A stretch of DNA of 64,000 bases from Microbacterium lacus (lineage in GTDB: Bacteria > Actinomycetota > Actinomycetes > Actinomycetales > Microbacteriaceae). Both the position numbers and the translations under genes were made by a program. Under the pieces are notes generated by a model, which saw nothing but the letters and a program-made list of their open reading frames with translations, searched no databases and had not been told where the DNA came from. The DNA lies in assembly GCF_039531105.1 (NCBI RefSeq), contig NZ_BAAAPK010000001.1, positions 930,001 through 994,000 on the forward strand. The letters run 5' to 3'. This document shows, piece by piece, positions 35,117 to 44,610 of the stretch (positions are counted from its first letter, which is position 1; each line of letters begins with the position of its first letter).

Positions 35117-36529
35117 ATGACCAGTCCCGTTCTCGCGCCCAGCGCCCTGGATGCCCTCGTCGCGGCACTCCAGGAGCGGCATCCCGAGATCGAGGTGCGG
35201 CCCTCGTCGCCGGCGACGGTGGACTACCTGCACGACGCGGCCACCCGCCTGGCGCCCGCCGGCTCCGCATCCACGATCGGCCCGGCCGTCGCACTCCCGG
35301 CCTCGCCCGAGCACGTGCAGGACCTCGTGCGGATCGCCGCAGAGCACGGTGTGCCCGTCGTGCCGCGTGGCGCCGGCAGCGGGCTCTCCGGCGGCGCGTC
35401 GGCGACCACAGGCGAGCTCGTGATCTCGACGGAGCGGCTGACGCGGATCCTCGAGGTCTCGCCCGAGGACGAAGTCGCGGTGGTCGAGCCCGGCGTCCTG
35501 AACGCCGAGCTGAACGCCCACCTCGCCCCGCTCGGGCTGTTCTACGCGCCCGATCCGGCCAGCTGGCGGATCTCCTCGATCGGGGGGAACATCGCCACGA
35601 ACGCCGGCGGACTGCGCTGCGCGAAATACGGCGTCACCCGCGAGTCGGTGCTTGCGCTGGATGTCGTCCTCGCCGACGGGAGCCTCATCTCGGTCGGGCA
35701 CCGATCGATCAAGGGGGTCACGGGGCTCGACCTCGTGTCGCTGTTCGTCGGATCCGAAGGGGTCCTCGGCATCGTCGTCGCGGCCACCGTCCGCCTCCGG
35801 CCGATTCCGGCCGCACGCCGCACGGTGACCGCGTTCTTCGACTCGACCGCTGAGGGGGCCGCCGCGCTGGCGGCGATCACCGCATCCCGGGTCCGGCCGA
35901 GCATCGTGGAGTTCTTCGACGAGCCGACCCTCGTGAGCATCGACCGGCATTCGCACTCCCGCCTGCGCGAACGCGGTGGCTCGCTCCTGCTGATCGAGCT
36001 CGACGGTTTCGGCATCGCCGAGCAGTTCGCCGAGCTCCGCGACGCGCTCACCGCGGTCGGCGGTCGCGTGCAGGCCGAGACGGATGCCGACGGCGAGGTG
36101 CTGTGGGAACTCCGCCGCTCCGGACGCGGGTTCGACCTGGACAGCTGGTTCTCGGGTGGCGACATCGCCGTGCCGAAGTCGCGGATCCCCGAGGTGTACG
36201 CGTACTTCGCGGTTCTGCAGGAGCGGTACGGCGTCGAGGTCAGCGCGGTCGCCCATGCCGGCGACGGCAATCTGCACCCGCTGATCACGCTGCGGATCCC
36301 GGACGGTGCCGATCCGTCCGCACCCCCGGCCACGCTGCACGACGCCACGGACGACCTCGTCCGCTTCGCTCTGAGCGTCGGCGGCACCGTGAGCGGGGAG
36401 CACGGCATCGGCACGGTCAAGCGAGAGCTCGCGGCCGTCGAACTGTCCCCGCGGACGCTCGCCGCCCAGCACGCCCTCAAGGCGGCGCTGGACCCCACCG
36501 GCCTGTTCAACCCCGGCAAAGCCTTCTGA
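35117..36529 (+). CDS. GlcD-type FAD-linked oxidase (2-hydroxy acid dehydrogenase family)
   Basis: The 470-residue protein has the vanillyl-alcohol-oxidase-type FAD domain: VPRGAGSGLSGGASAT, SSIGGNIATNAGGLRCAKYG, SEGVLGIV, then the C-terminal cap with AHAGDGNLHP and SGEHGIGTVKREL. Such enzymes oxidise glycolate, lactate or other 2-hydroxy acids. It starts the plus-strand operon of block A, which suggests it handles a carbon fragment left after the transported compound is cleaved. It has no internal Met and a single Cys. ATG 35117 has GGAGAGG 11 nt upstream. Confidence 0.87.
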   Translation: MTSPVLAPSALDALVAALQERHPEIEVRPSSPATVDYLHDAATRLAPAGSASTIGPAVALPASPEHVQDLVRIAAEHGVPVVPRGAGSGLSGGASATTGELVISTERLTRILEVSPEDEVAVVEPGVLNAELNAHLAPLGLFYAPDPASWRISSIGGNIATNAGGLRCAKYGVTRESVLALDVVLADGSLISVGHRSIKGVTGLDLVSLFVGSEGVLGIVVAATVRLRPIPAARRTVTAFFDSTAEGAAALAAITASRVRPSIVEFFDEPTLVSIDRHSHSRLRERGGSLLLIELDGFGIAEQFAELRDALTAVGGRVQAETDADGEVLWELRRSGRGFDLDSWFSGGDIAVPKSRIPEVYAYFAVLQERYGVEVSAVAHAGDGNLHPLITLRIPDGADPSAPPATLHDATDDLVRFALSVGGTVSGEHGIGTVKRELAAVELSPRTLAAQHALKAALDPTGLFNPGKAF

Positions 36530-36569
36530 CCTTCACCTCGCCCCACAGCACACCAAGGAGAACGATCAC

Positions 36570-38231
36570 ATGTCCACACAGCACCGCACCCGAGGGCGAC
36601 GCGCCCTCCTGACCGGCATCGGCCTGATCGCCGGCGTCGCACTCATCGCCGGCTGCGCCTCCGGCGGCACCGCACCTGCCGCCGACGAGAGCGCCGCGCC
36701 CACGGAGGGCGGCGACATCACGTTCCTGATCGATTCGCTCGGCGCCACCTGGATCCCCAACAACAGCTCGATCTCGAGCTACCAGGGGCACATCTGGGGA
36801 CACGTCACCGACAAGCTCATCTATGTCGACGCGGAGGGCAACCTGAGCCCGTGGGTCGCGGAGAGCTGGGAGGAGAGCGAGGACAAGACCGAGTTCACGA
36901 TCAACCTCAAGGACGGCGTCACCTTCTCGGACGGCACGCCGCTCGATGCCGCGGCGGTCGTCGCGAACATCGACATCTGGGCGAAGGGCCGCCCCGACGA
37001 GGGCATCAACCGCATCGGGCTGTTCCCCGCCGCCAATTACGACCGGGCCGAGGCCGTGGACGAGACCACGGTCAAGGTGTACTTCACCGCGCCGACGCTG
37101 AGCTTCATCCCCACGCTCGCCTACCACGGCTCGATCCTGCTGTCGCCGGAGACCCTCGCGCTGCCGGCCGATCAGCAGGCCGACCTGTCCAATGACATCG
37201 GCAGCGGGCCGTTCGTGGTGGAGTCGTGGGCCGAGGGCGACAGTGTCGTGCTCACCAAGCGCGACGACTACGACTGGGGTCCGGAGGCGCTGAACCACGA
37301 CGGCGCGGCGTACCTCGACTCGATCACGTACAAGCAGGTCGCCGAGCCGACCCTGCGGACGTCGTCCGTGCAGTCCGGCCAGGCCGACGTCGCCTACAAC
37401 GCGAGCCCGCAGGAGCTGGATCCGCTCAAGGACGAGGGCTTCGAGATCGCGGTGCCCCGCTATCTCGGCTTCGTGAACGGGTACGCGCTGAACACCACGG
37501 TCGCACCCTTCGACGACCCGCTCGTCCGGCAGGCCGTCCAGCACGGCATCGACCGCGACGAGATCCTGTCCACGGTCTACACGAGCGACTGGCAGGCGGC
37601 GGAGTCGTTCATCCAGAGCAACGTTCCCGAGGCGACCGATCACAGCGACCAGTTCGCGTTCGACCCCGACCAGGCCGCCGATCTGCTCGACGAGGCCGGG
37701 TGGGTCGAGGGCGCGGACGGCGTCCGCACGAAGGACGGGCAGGAACTCGCGTTCACGCTGTACCCGAACCCGTACCTGGCCACCTCGCAGGCCGTCGACG
37801 AGCTCGTCGCGCAGCAGCTGTCCGACCTGGGCTTCGCCGTGACCCTCGAGGCCTACGATGTGCCGACGTACGGGCAGAAGGTCATCGGCAATGCCGCGAT
37901 CCCCGCGAACGAGATCACGCGCAGCTTCGTCGACGTCGGAACCGTCGCCGGTGTCCTCACGAGCCAGAAGAAGGGCGACGAGGACTGGTTCAAGGTCGGC
38001 ACGAGCGACCAGACGCTCAACGACCTCTCCAACCAGATCGCCACGGCGACCGATCGTGACGACCGCGCCGCCGTCGCCGACGAGCTGCAGGAGTACGTGC
38101 TCGCGCAGGCGTACTTCGTTCCGCTCACGCAGATCGTGCAGCGCGTGTACGTGCAGAACCCCGCCCTCGAGGGCGTCACGTACAACGGCCTGGCCTACGC
38201 GTACTACCTCGACGCGTACCTGACCGAGTGA
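36570..38231 (+). CDS. Oligopeptide-type ABC transporter substrate-binding lipoprotein
   Basis: The 553-residue protein is an SBP_bac_5 member with a lipoprotein signal: RRALLTGIGLIAGVALIAGC, lipidated Cys29. Mature-part landmarks are SWEESEDKTEFTINLKDGVTF, GSGPFVVESW and AVQHGIDRDEIL. Family ligands are peptides, nickel, opines or other polar organics. Apart from the start Met and the lipobox Cys I find no Met or Cys in the whole protein, which is exceptional at this length. AAGGAGA 8 nt before the ATG. It leads a complete Dpp-like ABC set (36570-41864). Confidence 0.93.
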   Translation: MSTQHRTRGRRALLTGIGLIAGVALIAGCASGGTAPAADESAAPTEGGDITFLIDSLGATWIPNNSSISSYQGHIWGHVTDKLIYVDAEGNLSPWVAESWEESEDKTEFTINLKDGVTFSDGTPLDAAAVVANIDIWAKGRPDEGINRIGLFPAANYDRAEAVDETTVKVYFTAPTLSFIPTLAYHGSILLSPETLALPADQQADLSNDIGSGPFVVESWAEGDSVVLTKRDDYDWGPEALNHDGAAYLDSITYKQVAEPTLRTSSVQSGQADVAYNASPQELDPLKDEGFEIAVPRYLGFVNGYALNTTVAPFDDPLVRQAVQHGIDRDEILSTVYTSDWQAAESFIQSNVPEATDHSDQFAFDPDQAADLLDEAGWVEGADGVRTKDGQELAFTLYPNPYLATSQAVDELVAQQLSDLGFAVTLEAYDVPTYGQKVIGNAAIPANEITRSFVDVGTVAGVLTSQKKGDEDWFKVGTSDQTLNDLSNQIATATDRDDRAAVADELQEYVLAQAYFVPLTQIVQRVYVQNPALEGVTYNGLAYAYYLDAYLTE

Positions 38232-38305
38232 TCATCGCGCGTGTGCGCCCGGAGCCGTCCGGGCGCACACGCGTCCCCGCCCCGTCGAGCCGGAGGGAAC
38301 ATCCC

Positions 38306-39322
38306 ATGCTCCGCACCTACGGACCGTACGCTCTGCGCCGAATCGGCCAGGCGGTCGTCGTGGTGCTCCTGGCGTACCTGTTCACGTTCTTCGTGATCAG
38401 CATCCTGCCGGGCGACCCCATCACGAGCACGCTGCGCAATCCCGAGAACGGGTTCACCGAGGAGGACATCGCGCGGATCGTGTCCTACTACGGCCTGGAC
38501 CAGCCGCTGCTCGTGCAGCTCGCCGGCTCGCTCGGTCGCTTCGTCACAGGCGACTTCGGCATCTCGCTGCGCTCGAACCTCCCGGTGAGTCAGCTGATCC
38601 TCGACGCACTCGGCTCGACGCTGCAGCTGGCCGGGGCCGCCCTCCTGGTCGCGATCGTGCTGGCGGTCACGATCGCCTACGGAACGCAGTTCCTGCCTCC
38701 GCGGTTCGGGCAAGGAGTTCTGCGCTCCCTGCCGTCGCTCTTCCTCTCCGTCCCCAATTTCGTGATCGGTCTCCTGCTGATCAACGTCTTCGCGTTCGGT
38801 CTCGGCCTGTTCACGATGATCGACACCGAGACCCCCTGGGGCACGTTCTTCGCCGCGCTCGCGCTCGGCATCCCCGTGTCGGCGCAGCTGGCCGAAGTGC
38901 TCATCGCGAACCTGGACCACGAGTCGCGGCAGGAGTACATCGCCGTCGCCCGCTCGCGCGGTCTCGGGCAGAGCAGGCTGTTCCTCCGGCACCTCGTCAA
39001 GCCGTCCTCCCTCCCGGCCGTCACCGTGCTCGCCCTCATGGTGGGCGAGCTGCTCGGCGGAGCGCTCATCACGGAGTCGATCTTCGGACGCGTCGGCATC
39101 GGCACCCTGGTGGAGGGCGCCGTGGCCAGCCAGGACCTCCCCGTCCTGCAAGCCGTCGTCTCGCTCGCGGCGCTCGTCTTCGTCGTGGTGAACCTGCTCG
39201 CCGACCTCGCCTACCCGCTGCTGGATCCCCGGGTCACGGTCGGCGGACGCGCGCGCGCCGTCTCGCCCGCGGCCGATCAGGACATCCGCTCCGACCTGCA
39301 GGAGGAGGTGAGCATCGTATGA
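38306..39322 (+). CDS. Dpp-type ABC permease 1
   Basis: The 338-residue protein is the DppB-like permease: first helix after YALRRIGQAVVVVLLAYLFTF, the periplasmic ILPGDPITSTL region, and the EAA loop AVARSRGLGQSRLFLRHLVKPSSLP. Six helices are predicted. Only two internal Met and no Cys, low for a membrane protein. CGGAGGG supports ATG 38306. Its stop overlaps the next permease (ATGA). Confidence 0.92.
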   Translation: MLRTYGPYALRRIGQAVVVVLLAYLFTFFVISILPGDPITSTLRNPENGFTEEDIARIVSYYGLDQPLLVQLAGSLGRFVTGDFGISLRSNLPVSQLILDALGSTLQLAGAALLVAIVLAVTIAYGTQFLPPRFGQGVLRSLPSLFLSVPNFVIGLLLINVFAFGLGLFTMIDTETPWGTFFAALALGIPVSAQLAEVLIANLDHESRQEYIAVARSRGLGQSRLFLRHLVKPSSLPAVTVLALMVGELLGGALITESIFGRVGIGTLVEGAVASQDLPVLQAVVSLAALVFVVVNLLADLAYPLLDPRVTVGGRARAVSPAADQDIRSDLQEEVSIV

Positions 39323-40167
39323 CCGGTGCCGCCCTGACCCAGGCGCCCCGCGCGCTGACACGCCCCCGGGTGCGCGCTCTCGCTGTCCCGCCGAGCGTGC
39401 TGCTGTCCTTCGTCGTCGTGACGATCGTCCTCGCGTTCTCGCTCGCGCCGGGCTTGTTCGCCCACCAGGACCCCGCGAAGGGCGACCCGGCCGACAAGTT
39501 CCTGCCGCCCTCTCTGGCGCACCTGCTCGGGACCGATCAGCTCGGGCGCGACATGTTCGCGCGCGTCGTCTTCGGTGCGCAGTCCTCGGTGACGAGCGCT
39601 CTCGTCGCCGTCGTGATCGGCGTGGTGGTCGGGGGCCTCATCGGGCTCGTCGCCGGCTTCCTCGGTTCGTGGATCGACGTCGTCCTCGCCCGCTTCGTCG
39701 ACGTATTGCTGGCGATCCCCGCCTTCCTGCTGGCCGTCGTGATCGTGAGTTCGCTCGGTTTCCAGACCATCAACGCCGCGATCGCGACCGGGGTGTCCGC
39801 GGTCGCCGTGTTCGCCCGGGTCATGCGGGCCGAGGTGATCAAGGTGCGCCGGTCGGTGTTCGTCGAAGCGGCGACGCTGCAGGGCGGATCCGCCGCGCAC
39901 ATCCTGTTCCGGCACGTGCTGCCCAACGCGTCCCGCTCGCTCATCCCGCTCGCCGTGCTGCAGTTCGGACTGTCGATCCTCGTGATCGCGAGCCTGGCCT
40001 TCCTCGGGTACGGCGATCCGCCGCCCGCGTCGGACTGGGGCCTGCTCATCTCCTCCGGCAAGGACTATCCGCGCTCGCCGTGGCTCGTGTTCTGGCCCGC
40101 GATCGTGACGATCCTCACGGTGCTGTCGATCAATCGCATCAGTCGCTGGCTGCGAGGAACCTCGTGA
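39319..40167 (+). CDS. Dpp-type ABC permease 2
   Basis: The 282-residue protein is the DppC-like partner: HLLGTDQLGRDMFARVVFGAQSS near the N-terminus, then helices with the EAA loop VEAATLQGGSAAHILFRHVLPN and the end LAFLGYGDPPPASDWGLLI. Start overlaps the upstream permease. Two internal Met, no Cys. With the SBP and the double ATPase it completes an importer. Confidence 0.92.
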   Translation: MTGAALTQAPRALTRPRVRALAVPPSVLLSFVVVTIVLAFSLAPGLFAHQDPAKGDPADKFLPPSLAHLLGTDQLGRDMFARVVFGAQSSVTSALVAVVIGVVVGGLIGLVAGFLGSWIDVVLARFVDVLLAIPAFLLAVVIVSSLGFQTINAAIATGVSAVAVFARVMRAEVIKVRRSVFVEAATLQGGSAAHILFRHVLPNASRSLIPLAVLQFGLSILVIASLAFLGYGDPPPASDWGLLISSGKDYPRSPWLVFWPAIVTILTVLSINRISRWLRGTS

Positions 40168-40190
40168 GCCGCGCAGACAGGAGTCCCGTC

Positions 40191-41864
40191 GTGACCACCG
40201 CTCCCGATGCCCTGCTGCAGGTGCAGGACCTCTCCGTGTCGTACGGCGGCACCGAGGTCGTCCACGATGTCGGATTCTCCGTCCGCCCCGGCAGCAGCCT
40301 CGCCCTGATCGGGGAGTCCGGCTCGGGCAAGTCCACGATCGCCCGGGCCGTGCTGCGGCTCCTGCCCGCCGAAGCGCGGGCATCGGGCGACGTGCGCTTC
40401 GCGGGGACGGACGTGCTGTCGCTTCCGGAGCGGAGCTTCCGTGCCCTCCGGGGAACGGGCTTCGGCTTCGTCCCGCAGGACCCGGCGAACGCGCTGAACG
40501 CGGTCCGCACGATCGGCGCGCAGGCGCGTGAAGCGGCGGCACTGGCAGGGCTCACGCGCGCCGACGAGCAGCGCGAGGCGATCCTGGACATCTTCGCGCG
40601 CGTGGGTCTGCCCGACCCGGCGCGCGTGTTCGACTCCTACCCGCACCAGCTGTCCGGCGGCATGCTGCAGCGGGTGCTGATCGGCCTGGCGGTGCTCCCG
40701 CGGCCGAAGCTCCTCGTCGCCGACGAACCGACGAGCGCGCTGGATGTCACGATCCAGAAGCGCATCCTCGACCTGCTCACCGATCTGCAGACCTCGCTCG
40801 GCATCAGCCTGCTGCTCATCACCCACGACCTCGCGATCGCCGCCGAGCGCACCGACGAGATCGTCGTGCTCAAGGACGGCGCCGTGCAGGAGGCCGGGCG
40901 CACCGCCGAGGTCTTCGACTTCGCGGCCTCGGCGTACACCGCGCGCCTGCAGAGCGACGCGCCGGCGCTGAACCCGACCCGGTATCGTGACGCGCCGCGA
41001 CGACCCGCGGTGACGGATGCCGCTCCCCGCGTGGACGTCCGCGCGGTGTCCAAGGCATTCACGGTCGACGGCACGTCCCGGACGGTCGTGGACGCCGTGT
41101 CGTTCCAGGTTCCTGCGGGCACGACGCACGCCCTGGTCGGCGAATCCGGATCGGGCAAGACGACGACCGTGCGGCTCCTGCTCGGTCTGGAGCACGCGGA
41201 CGCCGGCGAGATCCGGGTGGACGGCGAGACGGTGACCGGCCGTTCGCCGGCCGCGCTGCGCGGCATCCGCCGTCACCTCCAGCTGGTGTATCAGAACCCC
41301 TTCACGTCGCTCGACCCGTCGTGGACCGTGCAGCGCATCGTGCGCGAGCCGCTGGACCGCTATCGGGTCGGCACGCGTCGGGATCGCGCGCGGGCGGTGA
41401 CGGAGGCGCTCTCGGCCGTCGGGCTGAGCGCGGAGCTCGGCCGCCGGCGTCCCGGGGCGCTCTCGGGCGGCCAGCGGCAGCGGGTCGCGATCGCGCGGGC
41501 CCTCGTGCTCGAACCCGACGTCATCGTGCTGGACGAGCCTACCTCCGCGCTGGACGTCAGCGTCCAGGCGGACATCTTCGACGTCCTGTTCCGCCTGCAG
41601 GAGCAGCGCGGCCTCACCTACCTGTTCGTCTCGCACGACCTCGCGCTCGTGCGGCAGATCGCCGACACGGTGTCGGTGCTCAAGGACGGCCGCGTGATCG
41701 AAGCGGGGTCGGTGACCGAGGTCTTGGAGAACCCGCGCGAGGAGTACACGAAGACCCTCGTGCGCTCGATCCCCCGTCCCCGGTCGTCCCGTGCCGCGTC
41801 CGCGCCGGTGCCCGGCGCCGTGGCGGCGCCCACCGCCACGGCCGCGCTGACACCCACCGCGTGA
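40191..41864 (+). CDS. Fused double ABC ATPase (DppD-DppF type)
   Basis: The 557-residue protein joins two ATPase domains. Domain 1: Walker A GESGSGKST, signature LSGGM, Walker B LLVADEPTSALD. Domain 2: Walker A GESGSGKTT, signature LSGGQ, Walker B VIVLDEPTSALD, H-loop SHDLAL. It powers the two Dpp-type permeases. One internal Met, no Cys. I chose GTG 40191 because ACAGGAG stands 7 nt upstream; GTG 40164, overlapping the permease stop, is possible. The Ala/Pro-rich tail is a likely disordered end. Confidence 0.92.
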   Translation: MTTAPDALLQVQDLSVSYGGTEVVHDVGFSVRPGSSLALIGESGSGKSTIARAVLRLLPAEARASGDVRFAGTDVLSLPERSFRALRGTGFGFVPQDPANALNAVRTIGAQAREAAALAGLTRADEQREAILDIFARVGLPDPARVFDSYPHQLSGGMLQRVLIGLAVLPRPKLLVADEPTSALDVTIQKRILDLLTDLQTSLGISLLLITHDLAIAAERTDEIVVLKDGAVQEAGRTAEVFDFAASAYTARLQSDAPALNPTRYRDAPRRPAVTDAAPRVDVRAVSKAFTVDGTSRTVVDAVSFQVPAGTTHALVGESGSGKTTTVRLLLGLEHADAGEIRVDGETVTGRSPAALRGIRRHLQLVYQNPFTSLDPSWTVQRIVREPLDRYRVGTRRDRARAVTEALSAVGLSAELGRRRPGALSGGQRQRVAIARALVLEPDVIVLDEPTSALDVSVQADIFDVLFRLQEQRGLTYLFVSHDLALVRQIADTVSVLKDGRVIEAGSVTEVLENPREEYTKTLVRSIPRPRSSRAASAPVPGAVAAPTATAALTPTA

Positions 41865-41883
41865 GCTCGAAGGAGAAGCACCC

Positions 41884-43086
41884 ATGACCACGCTGACCGA
41901 CACCCGCGCCCCGCGCCCCGCGCTCATCCGCGCGCTCACGGCGCCGAAGGGCTTCGGCGACCAGACCCTGCGCGATCGCCGTCCCGATGCGATCGAGCTT
42001 CTGGGCGGCATCCCCGACCCGTCTGTCCTGCCCTCGCGGGAGATCGCCGAGGCGACGGCCCGCGTGCTCGCCCAGCCGGGCGCACCTGCGCTGCAGTACT
42101 CGCGCACCGAGGGCATCCCGGCGCTGCGCGAGTGGATCGCCGCGCGCGAGGGTGTGCCCGTCGAGCGCGTCGTGATCACGAACGGTGGGTTTCACGGGCT
42201 CGCCCTCGCGGTGCAGACCGTGCTCGAACGCGGCGACCTCGTCGCGGTCGACAACCCGATCTTCCCGCTGTTCCTGCGCGGGCTCGAGCTGTCCGACGCG
42301 CGGATCCTGCCGATCGGCGTCGGCCGGACGGGCATCGACGTCGACGACCTGGCCGACCGCCTGCGTGCGGGGGAGCGCACCGCCGCGCTGTACACGGTGC
42401 CGGACTTCCACAACCCTTCGCAGTCGACGCTGCCGACCGATCAGCGCCGCGAGCTCGTGCGCCTGGCCGAGCAGTACGGGTTCGTGGTGTTCGCGGACAA
42501 TCCGTACCGCGAGCTGCGCTTCCGCGGCGAGCAGGAGTCCGTCGAGCCGTTCCACGACTCCGACCTCGTGTGGCACGTCAACACGTTCACCAAGACCCTC
42601 GGCCCGGGCCTGCGGCTCGGGTGGGTCGTGCTGCCCGCTCACGCGGTGCCGGACGTCGTGGCGCTCCGCAGCCGACAGGACGGGCACTCGTCGACGTTCG
42701 TGCAGGCCGTGATCGCCGAGCTGCTGACGTCCGATCCGCTGCTGTTCGACGCGACGCTCGAGCGGGCGCGGGCGCTGTACCGCGAGCGTGCGGACGCGCT
42801 CGCCGACGGGCTGGAGGCCGAGGCTCCCGGTGCGTTCGAGATCGACCGGCCCGACGGCGGGCTGTTCCTGTGGCCGCGGCTGCGCGATGACGGGGTCGAT
42901 GCGGCGCGCCTCGCGGCAGACGCGAGCGCGGAGGGCGTGGAGTACCAGCAGGGCGCGTTCTTCGCGTCGGGGCCGGGGACGGATGCCGAGCGCCGGCTCC
43001 GGCTCGCGTATGGCGACACGTCCGCCGAGCAGCTGCGCGAGGCCGCGCACCGCCTCGGCCGGGCGCTGCGCCGTCAGGGCGTCTGA
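41884..43086 (+). CDS. PLP-dependent aminotransferase, class I/II (aminoadipate type)
   Basis: The 400-residue fold-type I aminotransferase has the PLP lysine in NTFTKTLGPGLRLGWVVLP, the tyrosine/asparagine pocket PDFHNPSQSTLP and FADNPYRELRF. It resembles the multi-substrate 2-aminoadipate/MocR-core group, without a DNA-binding domain. It ends the block A operon, 20 nt after the ATPase, with AAGGAG upstream, and may remove the amino group of the imported compound or of its product. No internal Met and no Cys. Confidence 0.88.
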   Translation: MTTLTDTRAPRPALIRALTAPKGFGDQTLRDRRPDAIELLGGIPDPSVLPSREIAEATARVLAQPGAPALQYSRTEGIPALREWIAAREGVPVERVVITNGGFHGLALAVQTVLERGDLVAVDNPIFPLFLRGLELSDARILPIGVGRTGIDVDDLADRLRAGERTAALYTVPDFHNPSQSTLPTDQRRELVRLAEQYGFVVFADNPYRELRFRGEQESVEPFHDSDLVWHVNTFTKTLGPGLRLGWVVLPAHAVPDVVALRSRQDGHSSTFVQAVIAELLTSDPLLFDATLERARALYRERADALADGLEAEAPGAFEIDRPDGGLFLWPRLRDDGVDAARLAADASAEGVEYQQGAFFASGPGTDAERRLRLAYGDTSAEQLREAAHRLGRALRRQGV

Positions 43087-43113
43087 CCGTCCGAGTGGCG
43101 TCCTGCCGGACGG
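43087..43113 (+). terminator. Hairpin ending the block A plus operon
   Basis: CCGTCCG (43087-43093) and CGGACGG (43107-43113) form a 7-bp stem directly after the aminotransferase stop. No T-run follows. Confidence 0.5.
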
Positions 43114-43213
43114 ATCCCCGGTGAGCAGGTGGCGCCGGGGGTGGCGCCGGGGACGACGCCGGGCCTGAATCCGGGCTCGTGCACGGCTCCACCCTGCCGA
43201 CTCGGCGCGGGGT

Positions 43214-44551
43214 TCAGAAGGGTGCGTCGGAGGTGTCGTCGGTGGGCGCGAACGTGACGGCCGGCGGGTACGTCGTGGGCATGTCGAGATACACGGTGCC
43301 GGTGGGGGAGATCCATTCGAGGACGCCTCCCGGGAGTTGTCGAACCCGCCAGGGGGTGAACTGCTTCATCGAATGATGCCGTTGACACAAATGCGCGAGG
43401 TTTCCCGTGTCGGTGGGTCCGCCTCTGGCGTGGTCGATGGTGTGGTCCACTTCGCAGCGGATCGCGGGGACCCGGCAGCCGGGGAACCGGCAGTGCTGAT
43501 CTCGGGCTCGGAGCTGCCGGTCGATCTGTGCGGTGCGCTGATAGGTGTCGGTGTGCAGGACTGTTCCGGTGATCGGGTGGGTGAGGATCCTCTCCCACGG
43601 GGACCGGGTGCCGGCCGCGAGATGCCGGGCGGTGTCCGGGTCGATCGGACCGGTGCCGACGAGGGTTGCGGGCTCGGAGGAGGAGCCGATCAGGGAGAGG
43701 ACGGGCACCACGATCTGCACTTTCGCGCGGATCGCCCCGAGCGTGCCGGCTCCGTCGTCGTCCCGGGTGGGATCCGCGCCGGGCTGGGCGGTGAGGAGCA
43801 TGTCCACCGCGAGGTCGGCGCGAATCTGGTCCATCGTCCGGGTGTCCGTCGTGATCACCGCGAGGTCCGCGTCGTCCGATCCCGCGGGTGGGGTGACACG
43901 GGTGTCGACGATGACCCGGGCTTGCTGGGTGAGCCGGTCGTAGACCGCGTCAGCAAGCAGTGACGGGATCGGCATCATGAGTGTCGACATGCCCTCGGTC
44001 CCGCGGATCACCTTCACGCACCGGGTCGCGTTCGCGGCGTCGTGGCGTTCCTGGACGCTGATCGGGTGCACCTGCTCGGCCAGCACCCGCAACCGCGAGG
44101 CCACGCGCCCGGCGGTGTCCGAGGTGCACAGATCAGCGGCGGCCGCATCGAACTCCCGTCGGTTCTCTGGGGGAAGGATCGAGCCGGCGTCCTGCACGGC
44201 CCGGACGTGCCCGCGGGTTATCCGCCCGTCCTCCCAGGCAGAAAGGGTCGCCGGGTAGTCGCCGACGAGCATGGCCGCCTCCCCGATCTGGCGTTGCAGG
44301 GACCGGTCGGACACGTGCGTGGCGACCGCGATCTCGGACGCGACCGTCCGCAGCACCATGTCCGCCTGCCGCTCCCGGGCAGAGACACCGGTCAGCACAT
44401 CGTCGACGAGGTCCGCCGCCTGCGCGAGCACCCGCACCCGCGCCGCTTCTGCCGCGGCGATCGCCTGGTCGAACGCGGCGACCTGGTCGCGCAGGCTGCG
44501 CAACATGTCGGTCTGCGAGTCGGTGAATCCGACCACCGTGTTCGAATACAT
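43214..44551 (-). CDS. DUF222 / HNH endonuclease domain protein (13E12 type)
   Basis: The 445-residue protein has the DUF222 N-terminal region (helical, with MVLRTVASEIAVATHVSDRS) and a C-terminal HNH nuclease: CRFPGCRVPAIRCEVDHT, then NLAHLCQRHHSMKQF, with zinc-binding Cys pairs and the catalytic His. These 13E12-type genes are multi-copy in actinobacteria and several in Mycobacterium tuberculosis are LexA-controlled; the cellular target is unknown. A LexA-box-like palindrome covers the start codon here. Met content is normal, so the gene is foreign in character to the sulfur-poor blocks on both sides. Confidence 0.9.
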   Translation of the reverse strand: MYSNTVVGFTDSQTDMLRSLRDQVAAFDQAIAAAEAARVRVLAQAADLVDDVLTGVSARERQADMVLRTVASEIAVATHVSDRSLQRQIGEAAMLVGDYPATLSAWEDGRITRGHVRAVQDAGSILPPENRREFDAAAADLCTSDTAGRVASRLRVLAEQVHPISVQERHDAANATRCVKVIRGTEGMSTLMMPIPSLLADAVYDRLTQQARVIVDTRVTPPAGSDDADLAVITTDTRTMDQIRADLAVDMLLTAQPGADPTRDDDGAGTLGAIRAKVQIVVPVLSLIGSSSEPATLVGTGPIDPDTARHLAAGTRSPWERILTHPITGTVLHTDTYQRTAQIDRQLRARDQHCRFPGCRVPAIRCEVDHTIDHARGGPTDTGNLAHLCQRHHSMKQFTPWRVRQLPGGVLEWISPTGTVYLDMPTTYPPAVTFAPTDDTSDAPF

Positions 44552-44556
44552 GTTCT
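44543..44556. promoter_or_regulatory. LexA (SOS) box-like palindrome over the HNH start
   Basis: CGAATACATGTTCT matches the Gram-positive SOS consensus CGAACRNRYGTTYG at 12 of 14 positions on either strand. It spans the start codon of the HNH gene, where a bound repressor would block expression. Confidence 0.5.
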
Positions 44557-44610
44557 AAAGTCACCGCCACCCACCGACATCGCCGCTGGCCGACAGGTAC
44601 CCTTCGCCGC